Shown: positions 9,255-17,119 of the stretch, in pieces
Numbering within the stretch: position 1 is the first letter of the stretch
Layout: each line of letters begins with the position of its first letter
Notes under the pieces: generated by a model
What the model saw: the letters and a program-made list of their open reading frames with translations, nothing else
Databases searched by the model: none
What the model was told of the DNA's origin: nothing
Program-made: the position numbers and the translations under genes
Source of the DNA: Cyanocohniella sp. LLY
Lineage (GTDB): Bacteria; Cyanobacteriota; Cyanobacteriia; Cyanobacteriales; Nostocaceae
Assembly: GCA_022241785.1 (NCBI GenBank)
Contig: JAKOMP010000038.1
Location: 1-52,413, forward strand
Reading direction: 5' to 3'
DNA: 52,413 nt

Positions 9255-10559
9255 CTAAACGAGGACTTGTTGCCATTCTAAGCGGTCAAGTGTGCGAGAG
9301 CGCTCTAGGGCACGTTCAAAACTATCGAGTTTGGCATCAATTGTCAAAGGTTCGCCAACGTAGCCTTGGACAGCTTCTTGGGTTTTCAAACCATTGCCAG
9401 TAATATAAACCACGGTAGTTTCATCTGGGTCAATTTTGCCAGCTTCTACTAATTTTTTCAGCACGGCAATAGTTGTACCACCTGCTGTTTCTGTGAAAAT
9501 GCCTTCTGTTTCTGCTAGCAGCTTGATTCCTTCAATAATTTCTGCATCATTGACTGATTCAATGTTACCGCCAGTTTTCTGGGCAAGCTCAACAGCATAA
9601 ACACCGTCGGCGGGATTGCCAATGGCGAGTGATTTAGCAATTGTATTCGGTTTCACGGGTTTAATAAAGTCGCGTCCTTCTTTGAAGGCTTGGGCGATGG
9701 GTGAACAACCTTCAGCTTGCGCGCCACTGAAGCGGACATCTTTAGCGTCTACTAAACCGACTTCTACAAATTCTTGGAAACCTTTATAAATTTTGGTAAA
9801 TAGTGAACCAGATGCTAAGGGAGCAACAACATGGTCTGGTAGTTCCCAACCTAATTGTTCTGCAACCTCAAAGCCCAGGGTTTTGGAACCTTCAGAATAA
9901 TAAGGACGTAGATTAATATTGACAAAACCCCAACCATGTGTATTGGCAACTTCCGAACATAGGCGATTTACCTGGTCGTAATTACCCTTCACTGCCATGA
10001 GTGTGGGACTGTAAATCAAGCTACCCAGGATTTTACCAGCTTCTAAATCTGCGGGAATAAATACACAACAATCTAAACCGGCGTGGGCGGCGATGGCAGC
10101 TGTAGAATTTGCTAAGTTACCAGTGCTAGCACAGGAAACAGTAGTAAAACCTAATTCACGTGCGCGGCTCAGAGCCACTGACACCACCCGATCTTTGAAG
10201 CTGAGGGTGGGCATATTCACAGCGTCATTTTTAATGTAAAGCTTATTTAAACCCAGGCGACGAGCAAGACGGTGGGAACGTACCAGGGGAGTCATACCTG
10301 TTCCCACATCAATCACATTGTCAGTTAAGACGGGCAAAAAGGGACGGTAGCGCCAAATTGAATTGGGCCCGGCGGCTATTTTTTCACGGGTGATGGTCAG
10401 GCGTAGCTCACTGTAGTCATATTTGACTTCCAGTGGCCCAAAGCATAATTCACAAACATGACTGGCTTGGAGTTCGTATTCCGCGCCACATTCCTTACAC
10501 TTCAAAGCTTTTAAAGTGGCATTTGTTGTTTGGGTGTCTTTAGTTATTGCCTGAGTCAT
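9255..10559 (-). CDS. thrC: Threonine synthase
   Basis: A 434-residue PLP enzyme that converts O-phosphohomoserine to threonine. The N-terminus carries a small zinc-ribbon-like module, CKEC at 21-24 and CELC at 36-39. TGMTPL precedes the substrate loop. The PLP lysine is K122 in MPTLSFKDR. SCASTGNLANSTAAIAA binds the phosphate, and the enzyme is complete through the C-terminus. The cysteine pairs and length match the cyanobacterial/plant-like ThrC class, though this protein lacks the long plant N-terminal SAM-binding region. The MoaD-like gene follows it on the same strand. Confidence 0.95.
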   Translation of the reverse strand: MTQAITKDTQTTNATLKALKCKECGAEYELQASHVCELCFGPLEVKYDYSELRLTITREKIAAGPNSIWRYRPFLPVLTDNVIDVGTGMTPLVRSHRLARRLGLNKLYIKNDAVNMPTLSFKDRVVSVALSRARELGFTTVSCASTGNLANSTAAIAAHAGLDCCVFIPADLEAGKILGSLIYSPTLMAVKGNYDQVNRLCSEVANTHGWGFVNINLRPYYSEGSKTLGFEVAEQLGWELPDHVVAPLASGSLFTKIYKGFQEFVEVGLVDAKDVRFSGAQAEGCSPIAQAFKEGRDFIKPVKPNTIAKSLAIGNPADGVYAVELAQKTGGNIESVNDAEIIEGIKLLAETEGIFTETAGGTTIAVLKKLVEAGKIDPDETTVVYITGNGLKTQEAVQGYVGEPLTIDAKLDSFERALERSRTLDRLEWQQVLV

Positions 10560-10883
10560 AAATGAAGCCTTCCCTGTTTGTCAGTCAACTGTCGCCTGAT
10601 AGTAACACGAGTAAAAATACCAGTCAAACATACCCGACTATTTTTATCGGGTATTCTTGAGTAGTTAATCTCACACTCAGGTGTAACACTGACTCAAACC
10701 CTGAGATAGAGCAGTCAAACAGGTATGACATACCATTAGTCATAGGAGAAGGGACTTCTGACTTTTTAGGATGGACGGGAGGACACAAAAGCTTTGAAGT
10801 ACTAAGAGTAGAGACTGAATTTTGTTAATCCCCACTAGGCGATCTCTCTGAAGTAATCAAGGCACAAAACAGGAGCCATTCCT
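10560..10883. other. Divergent intergenic region upstream of thrC and the DUF2267 gene
   Basis: No gene was recognised. A perfect 8-bp inverted repeat ATACCCGA/TCGGGTAT lies at 10630-10637 and 10647-10654, about 70 bases upstream of the thrC start, and could be an operator or leader hairpin. AGGAG at 10871-10875 is the Shine-Dalgarno for the gene starting at 10884. Confidence 0.5.
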
Positions 10884-11334
10884 ATGACCATGACAGGACT
10901 AGATATCTTCGATACCACAGTTCAAACGACTATTCCTTGGGTCAATGACTTGTGTAATCAGCTGGGTTGGGAAAGTAAACACCAAGTATTTCAGGCATTA
11001 AGAGCGACATTGCACGCTCTGCGCGATCGCCTGACTGTACCAGAAGCGGCACATTTAGGAGCGCAATTACCTATTCTCTTGGGAGGGTTTTACTACGAAA
11101 ATTGGCGCCCTGCGCCCTGGTGCTACACCCACGAAAGAACGCAATAAAGAAGCATTCTTACAGCATATCCGTGATTACTTCCGCAACACTGACCCAGAAG
11201 TTGATGCTGAACGTGTGGTTCGTGCTGTCTTTCAGCTACTTTCTGAGCGGGTTACTAAAGGCGAAATTGAAGATGTGATTAATATGATGCCACCAGCTTT
11301 GCGAGATCTTTGGACTGAACAAGTACGAGCTTAA
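10884..11334 (+). pseudogene. DUF2267 family protein, frameshifted by a 7-bp tandem duplication
   Basis: The frame from ATG 10884 (AGGAG upstream) encodes the DUF2267 start TGLDIFDTTVQTTIPWVNDL and ALRATLHALRDRLTVPEAAH. It then leaves frame after FYYENWRPA and stops at 11147. The rest of the domain, KERNKEAFLQHIRDYFRN through MMPPALRDLWTEQVRA, continues in another frame to TAA 11332-11334. GCGCCCT occurs twice in tandem at 11105-11111 and 11112-11118. Removing one copy restores a single 147-residue frame reading ENWRPGATPTKERNKEAF. DUF2267 proteins are small helical proteins of unclear function, often encoded with stress genes. The lesion looks recent, since the downstream frame has no other damage. 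Confidence 0.85.
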
Positions 11335-11355
11335 TTTACTACCATAATTTTTGGT

Positions 11356-11394
11356 AAAAAAAGGCGGTTTGCATACGGAACCAACTGCTTTTTT
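11356..11394 (+). terminator. Terminator after the DUF2267 gene
   Basis: A-run plus GGCGGTT is followed by AACCAACTGC and a TTTTTT run, giving an imperfect stem with a U-tail. It lies 22 bases beyond the stop codon. Confidence 0.5.
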
Positions 11395-11435
11395 ATATAG
11401 TTAAAATTGGGGTAAATTTATTACCTGTGATTCTT

Positions 11436-13085
11436 ATGACTACAGTTAGCGAATATTTATTTCATCGCTTAGAAAGCTTAGGTGTTCAACATATATTTGG
11501 TGTACCGGGAGACTATGTTTTAGATTTAATGGATGTCTTAAACAAAACTCCCATCAAATTAATTTGTAATTGCAACGAATTAAATGCGGGTTATGCAGCG
11601 GATGCTTATGGAAGGGTACGGGGATTAGGTGCAGTTTGTGTTACTTACGGTGTTGGTGGCTTTAGTTTAGTCAATGCGGTGGTTGGTGCCTATGCAGAAC
11701 GAGTTCCTCTAGTAGTTATAAGTGGTGCGCCTAACAGTTCTGTGACAAAAGACAATCTGTTATTACACCACACTACGGGAGACTATAACCTGCAACTTTC
11801 CATTATGGAAAAAGTAACAGTTGCTTCTGTCATTCTCACCAATGCAAGTCAATCAGCAAGTCAAATCGATCAAACATTAGCAGCTTGTCTGCATTACAAA
11901 CGACCTGTTTACATTGAAATTCCTGTGGATTTGGTGCATCAACCTTGCATGTTGCCGGAAACTTATCCAGATTCATCATTCAAATTAATAAATCCAGAAA
12001 CATTAACAGCAGCAGTGGAAGAAGCTGTGGAAGAAGCAGTTAATTTATTAGAAAACGCACAACGTCCCGTAATTTTGGCAGGTGTTGAATTTAATCGGTT
12101 TCATTTACAAAATCAGTTACTGCAACTTTTAAAAACTACTGGTTATCCCTTAGCTACCACTATGTTGGGTAAATCTTGTATTTCCGAGATGCACCCACAA
12201 TTTATTGGTAACTATGTAGGCGCTTTAAGTCGAGAGTATGTCCGTCAACGTATTGAAACAGCTGATTGTGTGCTGTGTCTTGGTGCTATTATGTCGGATA
12301 TGAATTTGGGAGGATATACAGCTAATTTAGATGACCGCAAATTAATAAATGCTAACTCCGAGAAAGTGAAGATTAAGCATCATTTTTATCAACCTGTTTA
12401 TCTGGGAGATTTCATTGATGGTTTAATTGCCAAACTCCAGAAAAAAGACGTGGACACTTTAGAAATTACGCCAGCTTCTCATGTACTCTTCAAAAGTTTT
12501 ATTCCCCAACCATCAGCAAAACTAACAAATCGGCGGTTTTATGAACGCATCAACCATTTTCTCGAAAATAAATTTATTGTCATAGCCGATACCGGGGATG
12601 CAATTGTCTCGGCAATGGATTTATTCATGCCCCAAGACACCGATTTTATTGGTCAAGCCTTTTATTTATCTATTGGTTATGCGATTCCTGCTTGTTTGGG
12701 TGCAGCTATGGCTGATCCTCATCGTCGTCCCATAATTTTTGTCGGGGATGGCGCTTTTCAGATGACTGCTCAAGAATTATCTACAATTATTAGGTATAAA
12801 CTGAATCCCATTATTTTCTTAATTAATAATGATGGCTATACCATTGAACGTGTAATTCAAGATGGCCCCTATAATGATATTCAACCTTGGAAGTATCATC
12901 AAATGCCGCAAATTTTTGGTGAAAGTTGGAGTTGCGAGGTTTCCACAGAAGGTGAATTAGAAGCAGCTTTAGCCCAAGCTAAAACCAATATTCACTGCGT
13001 TTCTTTTATTGAAATTCACCTTGACAGGTTTGATTGCTCCCAAGGATTAACTCGTCTCGGTAAAGCTGTAAGTAAAAAGCCTTAA
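11436..13085 (+). CDS. Thiamine-pyrophosphate-dependent 2-oxo-acid decarboxylase (pyruvate/indolepyruvate decarboxylase family)
   Basis: A 549-residue protein from ATG 11436; an upstream in-frame GTG at 11427 is less likely. It has the three-domain TPP fold. The N-terminal pyrimidine-binding domain contains FGVPGDYVLDL and the catalytic glutamate E48 in NCNELNAGYAADAYGR. A central domain contains RPVILAGVE. The C-terminal pyrophosphate domain contains the GDG motif FVGDGAFQMTAQEL followed by LINNDGYTIERVIQDGPYND. The -INNDGYTIE- and YNDIQPWKY features are typical of pyruvate, indolepyruvate and phenylpyruvate decarboxylases rather than acetolactate synthase. The substrate cannot be fixed from sequence alone. 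Confidence 0.9.
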   Translation: MTTVSEYLFHRLESLGVQHIFGVPGDYVLDLMDVLNKTPIKLICNCNELNAGYAADAYGRVRGLGAVCVTYGVGGFSLVNAVVGAYAERVPLVVISGAPNSSVTKDNLLLHHTTGDYNLQLSIMEKVTVASVILTNASQSASQIDQTLAACLHYKRPVYIEIPVDLVHQPCMLPETYPDSSFKLINPETLTAAVEEAVEEAVNLLENAQRPVILAGVEFNRFHLQNQLLQLLKTTGYPLATTMLGKSCISEMHPQFIGNYVGALSREYVRQRIETADCVLCLGAIMSDMNLGGYTANLDDRKLINANSEKVKIKHHFYQPVYLGDFIDGLIAKLQKKDVDTLEITPASHVLFKSFIPQPSAKLTNRRFYERINHFLENKFIVIADTGDAIVSAMDLFMPQDTDFIGQAFYLSIGYAIPACLGAAMADPHRRPIIFVGDGAFQMTAQELSTIIRYKLNPIIFLINNDGYTIERVIQDGPYNDIQPWKYHQMPQIFGESWSCEVSTEGELEAALAQAKTNIHCVSFIEIHLDRFDCSQGLTRLGKAVSKKP

Positions 13086-13145
13086 ATCATACCAATAAAC
13101 CAAACGAGAAACTCAGATGCAGTTGGACTTTTTTAATTACGAATT

Positions 13146-13267
13146 ACGTAAAGCCCTAGCGGGCATAGCTGCGCTTACCGCGTTAGCGTTTCCAATAGCG
13201 CAGCGTGGCGTAAAGCCTACGGCATAGCTGCGCTTAGAGCCATAGGAAATATTACGAATTACGAATT
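13146..13267. repeat. Imperfect direct repeats plus heptanucleotide tandem repeat
   Basis: Two imperfect copies of a roughly 30-bp unit, both with GTAAAGCC and GGCATAGCTGCGCTTA, lie at about 13146-13177 and 13208-13236. The right end has ATTACGA repeated in tandem (13251-13267). Both are characteristic of Nostoc dispersed and short tandem repeats. Confidence 0.7.
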
Positions 13268-13272
13268 AAAAA

Positions 13273-13533
13273 TTAGCCTCCACTCACAGGTGGAATTAGC
13301 ACAACTTCATCGCCATCTTGTAGCAGGCTATCTGGTTCGACAAATATCAAATTAATGCCAAAACGAGTGATGTCACGCCATTTAGTCAGTTCTGGGTGTT
13401 CAGTAATCAGGCGATCGCATACCGCGCTTACGGGTGTATCCTGGGGCAATTCCAGTATCAGTTCTGATACTCCATAGGCTTCTTGATAAGCTGCGAACAA
13501 CTTGACGGTAACTGTAATTGTAGACTGGGACAT
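13273..13533 (-). CDS. MoaD/ThiS family protein, probable molybdopterin synthase small subunit
   Basis: An 86-residue beta-grasp protein from MSQSTITVTVKLFAAYQEA to DGDEVVLIPPVSGG. The VKLFAAYQE... start and IPPVSGG end are the classic MoaD pattern; the Gly-Gly terminus would carry the thiocarboxylate used to make molybdopterin. ATG 13533 is chosen over an alternative start at 13563 because it gives the family N-terminus. No moaE or other molybdenum-cofactor gene lies nearby. It converges with the decarboxylase gene. Confidence 0.8.
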   Translation of the reverse strand: MSQSTITVTVKLFAAYQEAYGVSELILELPQDTPVSAVCDRLITEHPELTKWRDITRFGINLIFVEPDSLLQDGDEVVLIPPVSGG

Positions 13534-13950
13534 AAAAAAATGAGAATAGTCTGGGATTTGCACCCTAGACTAGAGTCAAGAGTGAAACTTGTAATCTATT
13601 ACTCATAGCTTAAAGCTTTTGTACTCAGCATAGCTGGGCTGTTTCATTTTTTCAAAGCCCTACAGCTTAATGGGCAATGAAGTGATATGCTATGCAATTG
13701 CCTCTGGTGCTGCACCCCACGAGATCGCTCTCAATTATGTAGCAAAAATGTAACAGAGAATACTTCTAAATTGGATATTACTTACTAATTCCAGATTTGA
13801 GACAGTGAATATGGTGAAATTATCAACCCAACAGACCGGCTTCTAGACTGACATAAGTCTATGTCTGGGGAATTATGAATCAAAAATCAATGCTGCTTAT
13901 ACTTCAACTCAAGTAGGCATCTACTTAATACGTAAGTGAGGTAAAAAATT
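13534..13950. other. Intergenic region upstream of the small peptide gene
   Basis: No confident gene. The stretch holds a possible 27-codon frame at 13670-13753, discussed under rejected items. The bases just before 13951 include GAGG (13938-13941), a suitable Shine-Dalgarno for the downstream peptide gene. Confidence 0.5.
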
Positions 13951-14172
13951 ATGTCAGCACAAACCATAAGCACTGATTTGATGGATTTATCCCCAGAAGA
14001 GCAGGAAGTTCTATCTGGAGGGCAAACAACAACAGGAAGAATCCTAGTCCCTAGAGCCAGATTTAGATATGGAGGCAAAACATACCCTGCAAGGATTCTC
14101 GTAACTGTTAGAGGTTTGCCAGAAATAGAAACAGACACAGATACAGAAACAGACACAGAATCGGAAGATTAA
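13951..14172 (+). CDS. Small peptide with double-glycine leader, bacteriocin/RiPP-precursor-like
   Basis: A 73-residue product with a good GAGG ribosome-binding site. The first 24 residues, MSAQTISTDLMDLSPEEQEV then LSGG, look like a double-glycine leader: an acidic helix, spaced hydrophobic residues (L, L, V, L) and a final GG at 23-24. The predicted mature part has 49 residues: a basic segment (GRILVPRARFRYGGKTYPAR) and an acidic tail of Thr-Asp/Thr-Glu repeats ending TESED. It has no cysteines, so lanthionine or disulfide chemistry is excluded. In other bacteria such leaders direct export by C39-peptidase ABC transporters, but none is encoded in the window. The core itself is unfamiliar to me. 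Confidence 0.65.
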   Translation: MSAQTISTDLMDLSPEEQEVLSGGQTTTGRILVPRARFRYGGKTYPARILVTVRGLPEIETDTDTETDTESED

Positions 14173-14264
14173 CTGTAACCCAATCCGATTGAGAGTAGCC
14201 ATCATTCTCAAGGGTGTAACGACATAAGCCAAGCCTGCTGAGTTAGAGGCGTACTTATCACAGC

Positions 14265-14284
14265 CCCAGGCTGAAAAGCTTGGG
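14265..14284 (+). terminator. Hairpin downstream of the small peptide gene
   Basis: CCCAGGCT and AGCTTGGG form an 8-bp stem with one mismatch and a GAAA loop, about 90 bases after the stop. There is no T-run. Confidence 0.35.
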
Positions 14285-14332
14285 AGCTGATGTCAATCGA
14301 ATTGTGTCAGACACAGCAAAATCTCCTGTTTA

Positions 14333-14485
14333 ACGTGAGTTCGATGACCTCTCCCCAACCCCTCTCCGACGCGGAGAGGGGCTTAAATATATTGAAATAT
14401 CAACGAAAAATGAAGGTTTTGAAGCCTCTCTCATTGCAGGGGAGAGGAATGGAAGCGGGGTTTTTAAAATTCGTCGAACTCACGT
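14333..14485. repeat. MITE-like element with 12-bp terminal inverted repeats
   Basis: ACGTGAGTTCGA at 14333-14344 is the exact reverse complement of TCGAACTCACGT at 14474-14485. Inside is a perfect 10-bp palindrome CCCCTCTCCG/CGGAGAGGGG with a 3-base loop (14359-14381), the core of a repeat widespread in Nostoc genomes. The 153-bp unit has no coding potential I would accept. Confidence 0.65.
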
Positions 14486-14562
14486 CTGTTTAGTACTACA
14501 TGCCCAACAGCACAAAGTCCTCCATGTAGGGCATTGAGATTAGCCAATCTGGTGAAAGCATC

Positions 14563-15186
14563 TCAAAAAATCTGCTCTAATTTTTGGAAATCACGCTGCA
14601 CCTCAAGCCACAAAGCCTTATTATTAGGGTCTGTCTTGAGGGCTTTTTTTAGATAAATCCTAGCTTTTAACAGTTGATTTTCCGAAATTAAAGCCCGTCC
14701 CCATATTTGATAAGCAACAGCCTGCCATTGGCGCACTTCTGCATCTGTGGGTAAACGTGCAGCCAAAGCTTCCGCGAGAGCGATCGCTTGGGGAAATCTT
14801 CGTTCTTTTAAAAACCGTTGCAATTGCTCATAAGTCTTCCACTTGAGCCGCTGTTCTATTTCTCCAATGTTAGGCGGCTTGGGTGGCGGCGGTTTTTCAG
14901 CGGTTACAGTGGCTGTTGGTGTTTTTTCTGGGTGGGTAGCCTTTATCTCATCATACCCAGACGCATAAGATTGACTTGAAGGTGGGGCTATCTCCTCGGA
15001 AGGTACTACCGTTAAAAGGAGTCTGTAAGCCTCTGTCAAAGCAATAAACTTATCTTTAGCTCTTATATCGCTGGGATTAATATCGGGATGATATTGCTGC
15101 GCCAATCGCCTGTAGGACGATTTTATGTCAGCAAACGAAGCGCCCGACCTTAAACCTAATAAACGGTAGCAATCTCCAAGATCCAT
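14563..15186 (-). CDS. J-domain (DnaJ-like) protein with TPR-like C-terminus
   Basis: 207 residues. The N-terminal J domain reads DCYRLLGLRSGASFADIKSS, with the HPD tripeptide in YHPDINPS and KFIALTEAYRLL as its last helix. HPD is what stimulates an Hsp70 ATPase. A Pro/Lys-rich linker (PPPPKPPNIGEI) joins it to a helical region with TPR character: LLKARIYLKKALKTDPNNKALWLEV. It lacks the Gly/Phe region and zinc fingers of true DnaJ, so it is a type III J protein that recruits DnaK to a specific partner. Confidence 0.85.
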   Translation of the reverse strand: MDLGDCYRLLGLRSGASFADIKSSYRRLAQQYHPDINPSDIRAKDKFIALTEAYRLLLTVVPSEEIAPPSSQSYASGYDEIKATHPEKTPTATVTAEKPPPPKPPNIGEIEQRLKWKTYEQLQRFLKERRFPQAIALAEALAARLPTDAEVRQWQAVAYQIWGRALISENQLLKARIYLKKALKTDPNNKALWLEVQRDFQKLEQIF

Positions 15187-15395
15187 TTTGATCTATCAGC
15201 TATCTAATAATTAGCTTTCGGCTATGAGCTTCCAGCCTTAAGGTTTTAATTATAAAGACTAATTGAATTAATTGATGGTTCAATAGTGACGGTTTTTTTT
15301 GAGGCTGGGGAATAGGGAACTAGGGACTTCTTCTAGGAATAAAGCACAAAAGGGAGATGAGGGAGAAAATGACCCTACTCCCCATTCCCCTCTTC

Positions 15396-15989
15396 CTACG
15401 GTCGTTCTTCAATCACACGGTCAATTAACCCGTATTCTTTGGCTTCAGCCGCAGACATGAAAAAGTCACGATCCATGTCTTTTTCAATCTTGGCTAAAGG
15501 TTGACCAGTTTTTTCTGCATAAATGCCATTCAGTTGGTGACGAATCCGCAAAATTTCTCTGGCTTCAATTTCGATGTCACTGGCTTGTCCACGGGTACCA
15601 CCAGAGGGTTGGTGAATCATAATCCGGGAATGAGGCAGTGCCATGCGTTTGCCTTTGGTGCCAGCTGCCAACAGAAATGATCCCATAGAAGCGGCTAAAC
15701 CCACACAAATTGTCACCACATCTGATTTGATGTGTTGCATGGTGTCAAAAATTGCCATCCCAGAGGTAACCATACCACCGGGAGAATTGATGTATAAATA
15801 AATATCCTTACCTGGATCATCTGAGTCCAGATACAGCATTACAGCAATAATTTGGTTAGCAATTTCATCATCGACATCTCGCCCCAAGAAAATAATTCTT
15901 TCCCGGTAAAGGCGATCGTAGATGCTAATCCAGTCTGTATATTGTCCGCCGGGCATCCGGTAAGGAACTTTAGGCACGCCTATAGGCAT
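15396..15989 (-). CDS. clpP: ATP-dependent Clp protease proteolytic subunit (ClpP3-type)
   Basis: 197 residues with a complete Ser-His-Asp triad: S101 in [12 protein letters not shown]126 in MIHQPSGG and D175 in [33 protein letters not shown] is the oxyanion region. It lies about 100 bases downstream of clpR on the same strand. This is the clpR-clpP3 order known from cyanobacteria, where ClpP3 and ClpR form one mixed barrel. The peptidase degrades substrates fed by a Clp ATPase, probably ClpC, not encoded here. Confidence 0.93.
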   Translation of the reverse strand: MPIGVPKVPYRMPGGQYTDWISIYDRLYRERIIFLGRDVDDEIANQIIAVMLYLDSDDPGKDIYLYINSPGGMVTSGMAIFDTMQHIKSDVVTICVGLAASMGSFLLAAGTKGKRMALPHSRIMIHQPSGGTRGQASDIEIEAREILRIRHQLNGIYAEKTGQPLAKIEKDMDRDFFMSAAEAKEYGLIDRVIEERP

Positions 15990-16087
15990 TTTCGTTACTC
16001 CGCTTGTAATTTAATGGGGATATGAGCCAGTTCTCAACTCAGCACTTTTAAAAGGGACTAGAGGCTAGTTCTTTACTCAGCATTCTT

Positions 16088-16750
16088 TTAAAGAACACTG
16101 GCGGGTAATGGGGGATTGGCGAGTTCTTCTTTTTCAAATACTCGGTCAATCAAACCGTATTCCTTAGCCTCATAGGGAGTCATGTAGAAGAGACGATCCA
16201 TATCTTTGGTAATTTTTTCTGGTGCTTGTCCGGTAGTCTCCGACAAAATATCAACCAACGACACTTTATTCACCAGAACTTCTCTTGCCCGAATTTGAAT
16301 ATCCGTTGCTTGACCTTGGGCGTAGCTCTTAGGTTGGTGCAGGATAATAGAAGAGTGGGGCAAACTAGCGCGACAGCCTTTTGTGCCAGCACTGAGTAAC
16401 ATTGCTGCCATACCCATTGCCGAACCCACACAAATGGTGTGAATGGGAGGCTTAATATATTTCATGGTGTCATAAATGGCGAAGGCTTCGGTTTCAAAGC
16501 CAATGGGTTCGCCACTGTAACCGGAGGTTCCCGTCGAGTTGATATAAATTTTTATCGGCTTCTCTGGGTCGTCTGACTGCAAATACAGCAATTCGGCAAT
16601 AATCAATTCTGTAACCGCAGGAACCAATGGCATTCCCAGATAGACAATTCGTTCCTTCATTAACAAGGAAGGTAAATCTGGTGGCGGTGTCCGGTAGAAG
16701 TTATCACCGTAATAAGGGGCTTGAACAGCCTTGATGGGGGAATTGTCCAT
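16088..16750 (-). CDS. clpR: ClpR, catalytically inactive Clp protease subunit
   Basis: 220 residues from M at 16750, which gives the family start near KAVQAPYYGDNFYRTPPPDLPS; the open frame extends to 16906 but adds an unlikely Ser/Pro-rich leader. It is a ClpP homologue in which the nucleophile region reads CVGSAMGMAAMLLSAG, with Gly at the Ser position. The Asp position in KDMDRLFYMTPYEAKEYG is Leu. The His (LHQPKS) remains. With two triad residues lost it should be structural, forming a mixed ring with the downstream ClpP. In unicellular cyanobacteria ClpP3/ClpR is essential. Confidence 0.93.
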   Translation of the reverse strand: MDNSPIKAVQAPYYGDNFYRTPPPDLPSLLMKERIVYLGMPLVPAVTELIIAELLYLQSDDPEKPIKIYINSTGTSGYSGEPIGFETEAFAIYDTMKYIKPPIHTICVGSAMGMAAMLLSAGTKGCRASLPHSSIILHQPKSYAQGQATDIQIRAREVLVNKVSLVDILSETTGQAPEKITKDMDRLFYMTPYEAKEYGLIDRVFEKEELANPPLPASVL

Positions 16751-17119
16751 AGCAACTGAATCGCCTGAAACTATGCCGTTAACTGTAATACATCCTAACG
16801 CGATGCTAGTTGACATCAAGTGCGGATTTCTCGCTAATTTTGGAGATTGGGAACTGGGGAACTGGGGAGATGGGGGGATGGGGGAGATGAGGAGTATGAA
16901 AAACAAGGATGTTGATACTCAACGAAAGCCTTTCGCCCCTGCTCCCTGCCCCCGTACCCTTCGGGAAGCTACGCTAACGGCTGACGCTCACGGCGAAGCC
17001 TGCACCCCTGCTTCTTCCCCCTGCACCCCTGCTTCTTCCCCAGTCCCTAATTTTTCCGTAGTGCTGATGTGGCATTTTGAAGTTATTTATATAGATATCC
17101 TAACTAAGAACTTTGGTTT
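16751..17119. other. Intergenic region with G-rich, C-rich and duplicated simple sequence
   Basis: No gene is accepted here. It contains a run of GGGGA-type repeats near 16850-16890, a palindrome-rich HIP-like stretch near 16960-16995, and the 21-bp tandem duplication listed separately. Confidence 0.5.
17000..17041. repeat. Perfect 21-bp tandem duplication
   Basis: A unit starting CTGCACCCCTGCTTCTTCCC is present twice head to tail, at 17000-17020 and 17021-17041, without mismatches. It lies about 80 bases upstream of the first VWA gene. Confidence 0.85.

Noticed and set aside
13670-13753. Plus-strand 27-codon frame MGNEVICYAIASGAAPHEIA...
   Set aside because: It has no Shine-Dalgarno, no recognised family and is short enough to occur by chance; kept only as a note.
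13887-14156. Minus-strand frame starting MSVSVSVSVSIS
   Set aside because: It is antisense to the Thr-Asp repeat of the double-glycine peptide gene, which has a good ribosome-binding site on the plus strand.
14290-14493. Plus-strand 67-codon frame
   Set aside because: It runs through the palindromic MITE-like repeat and has no protein-like features.
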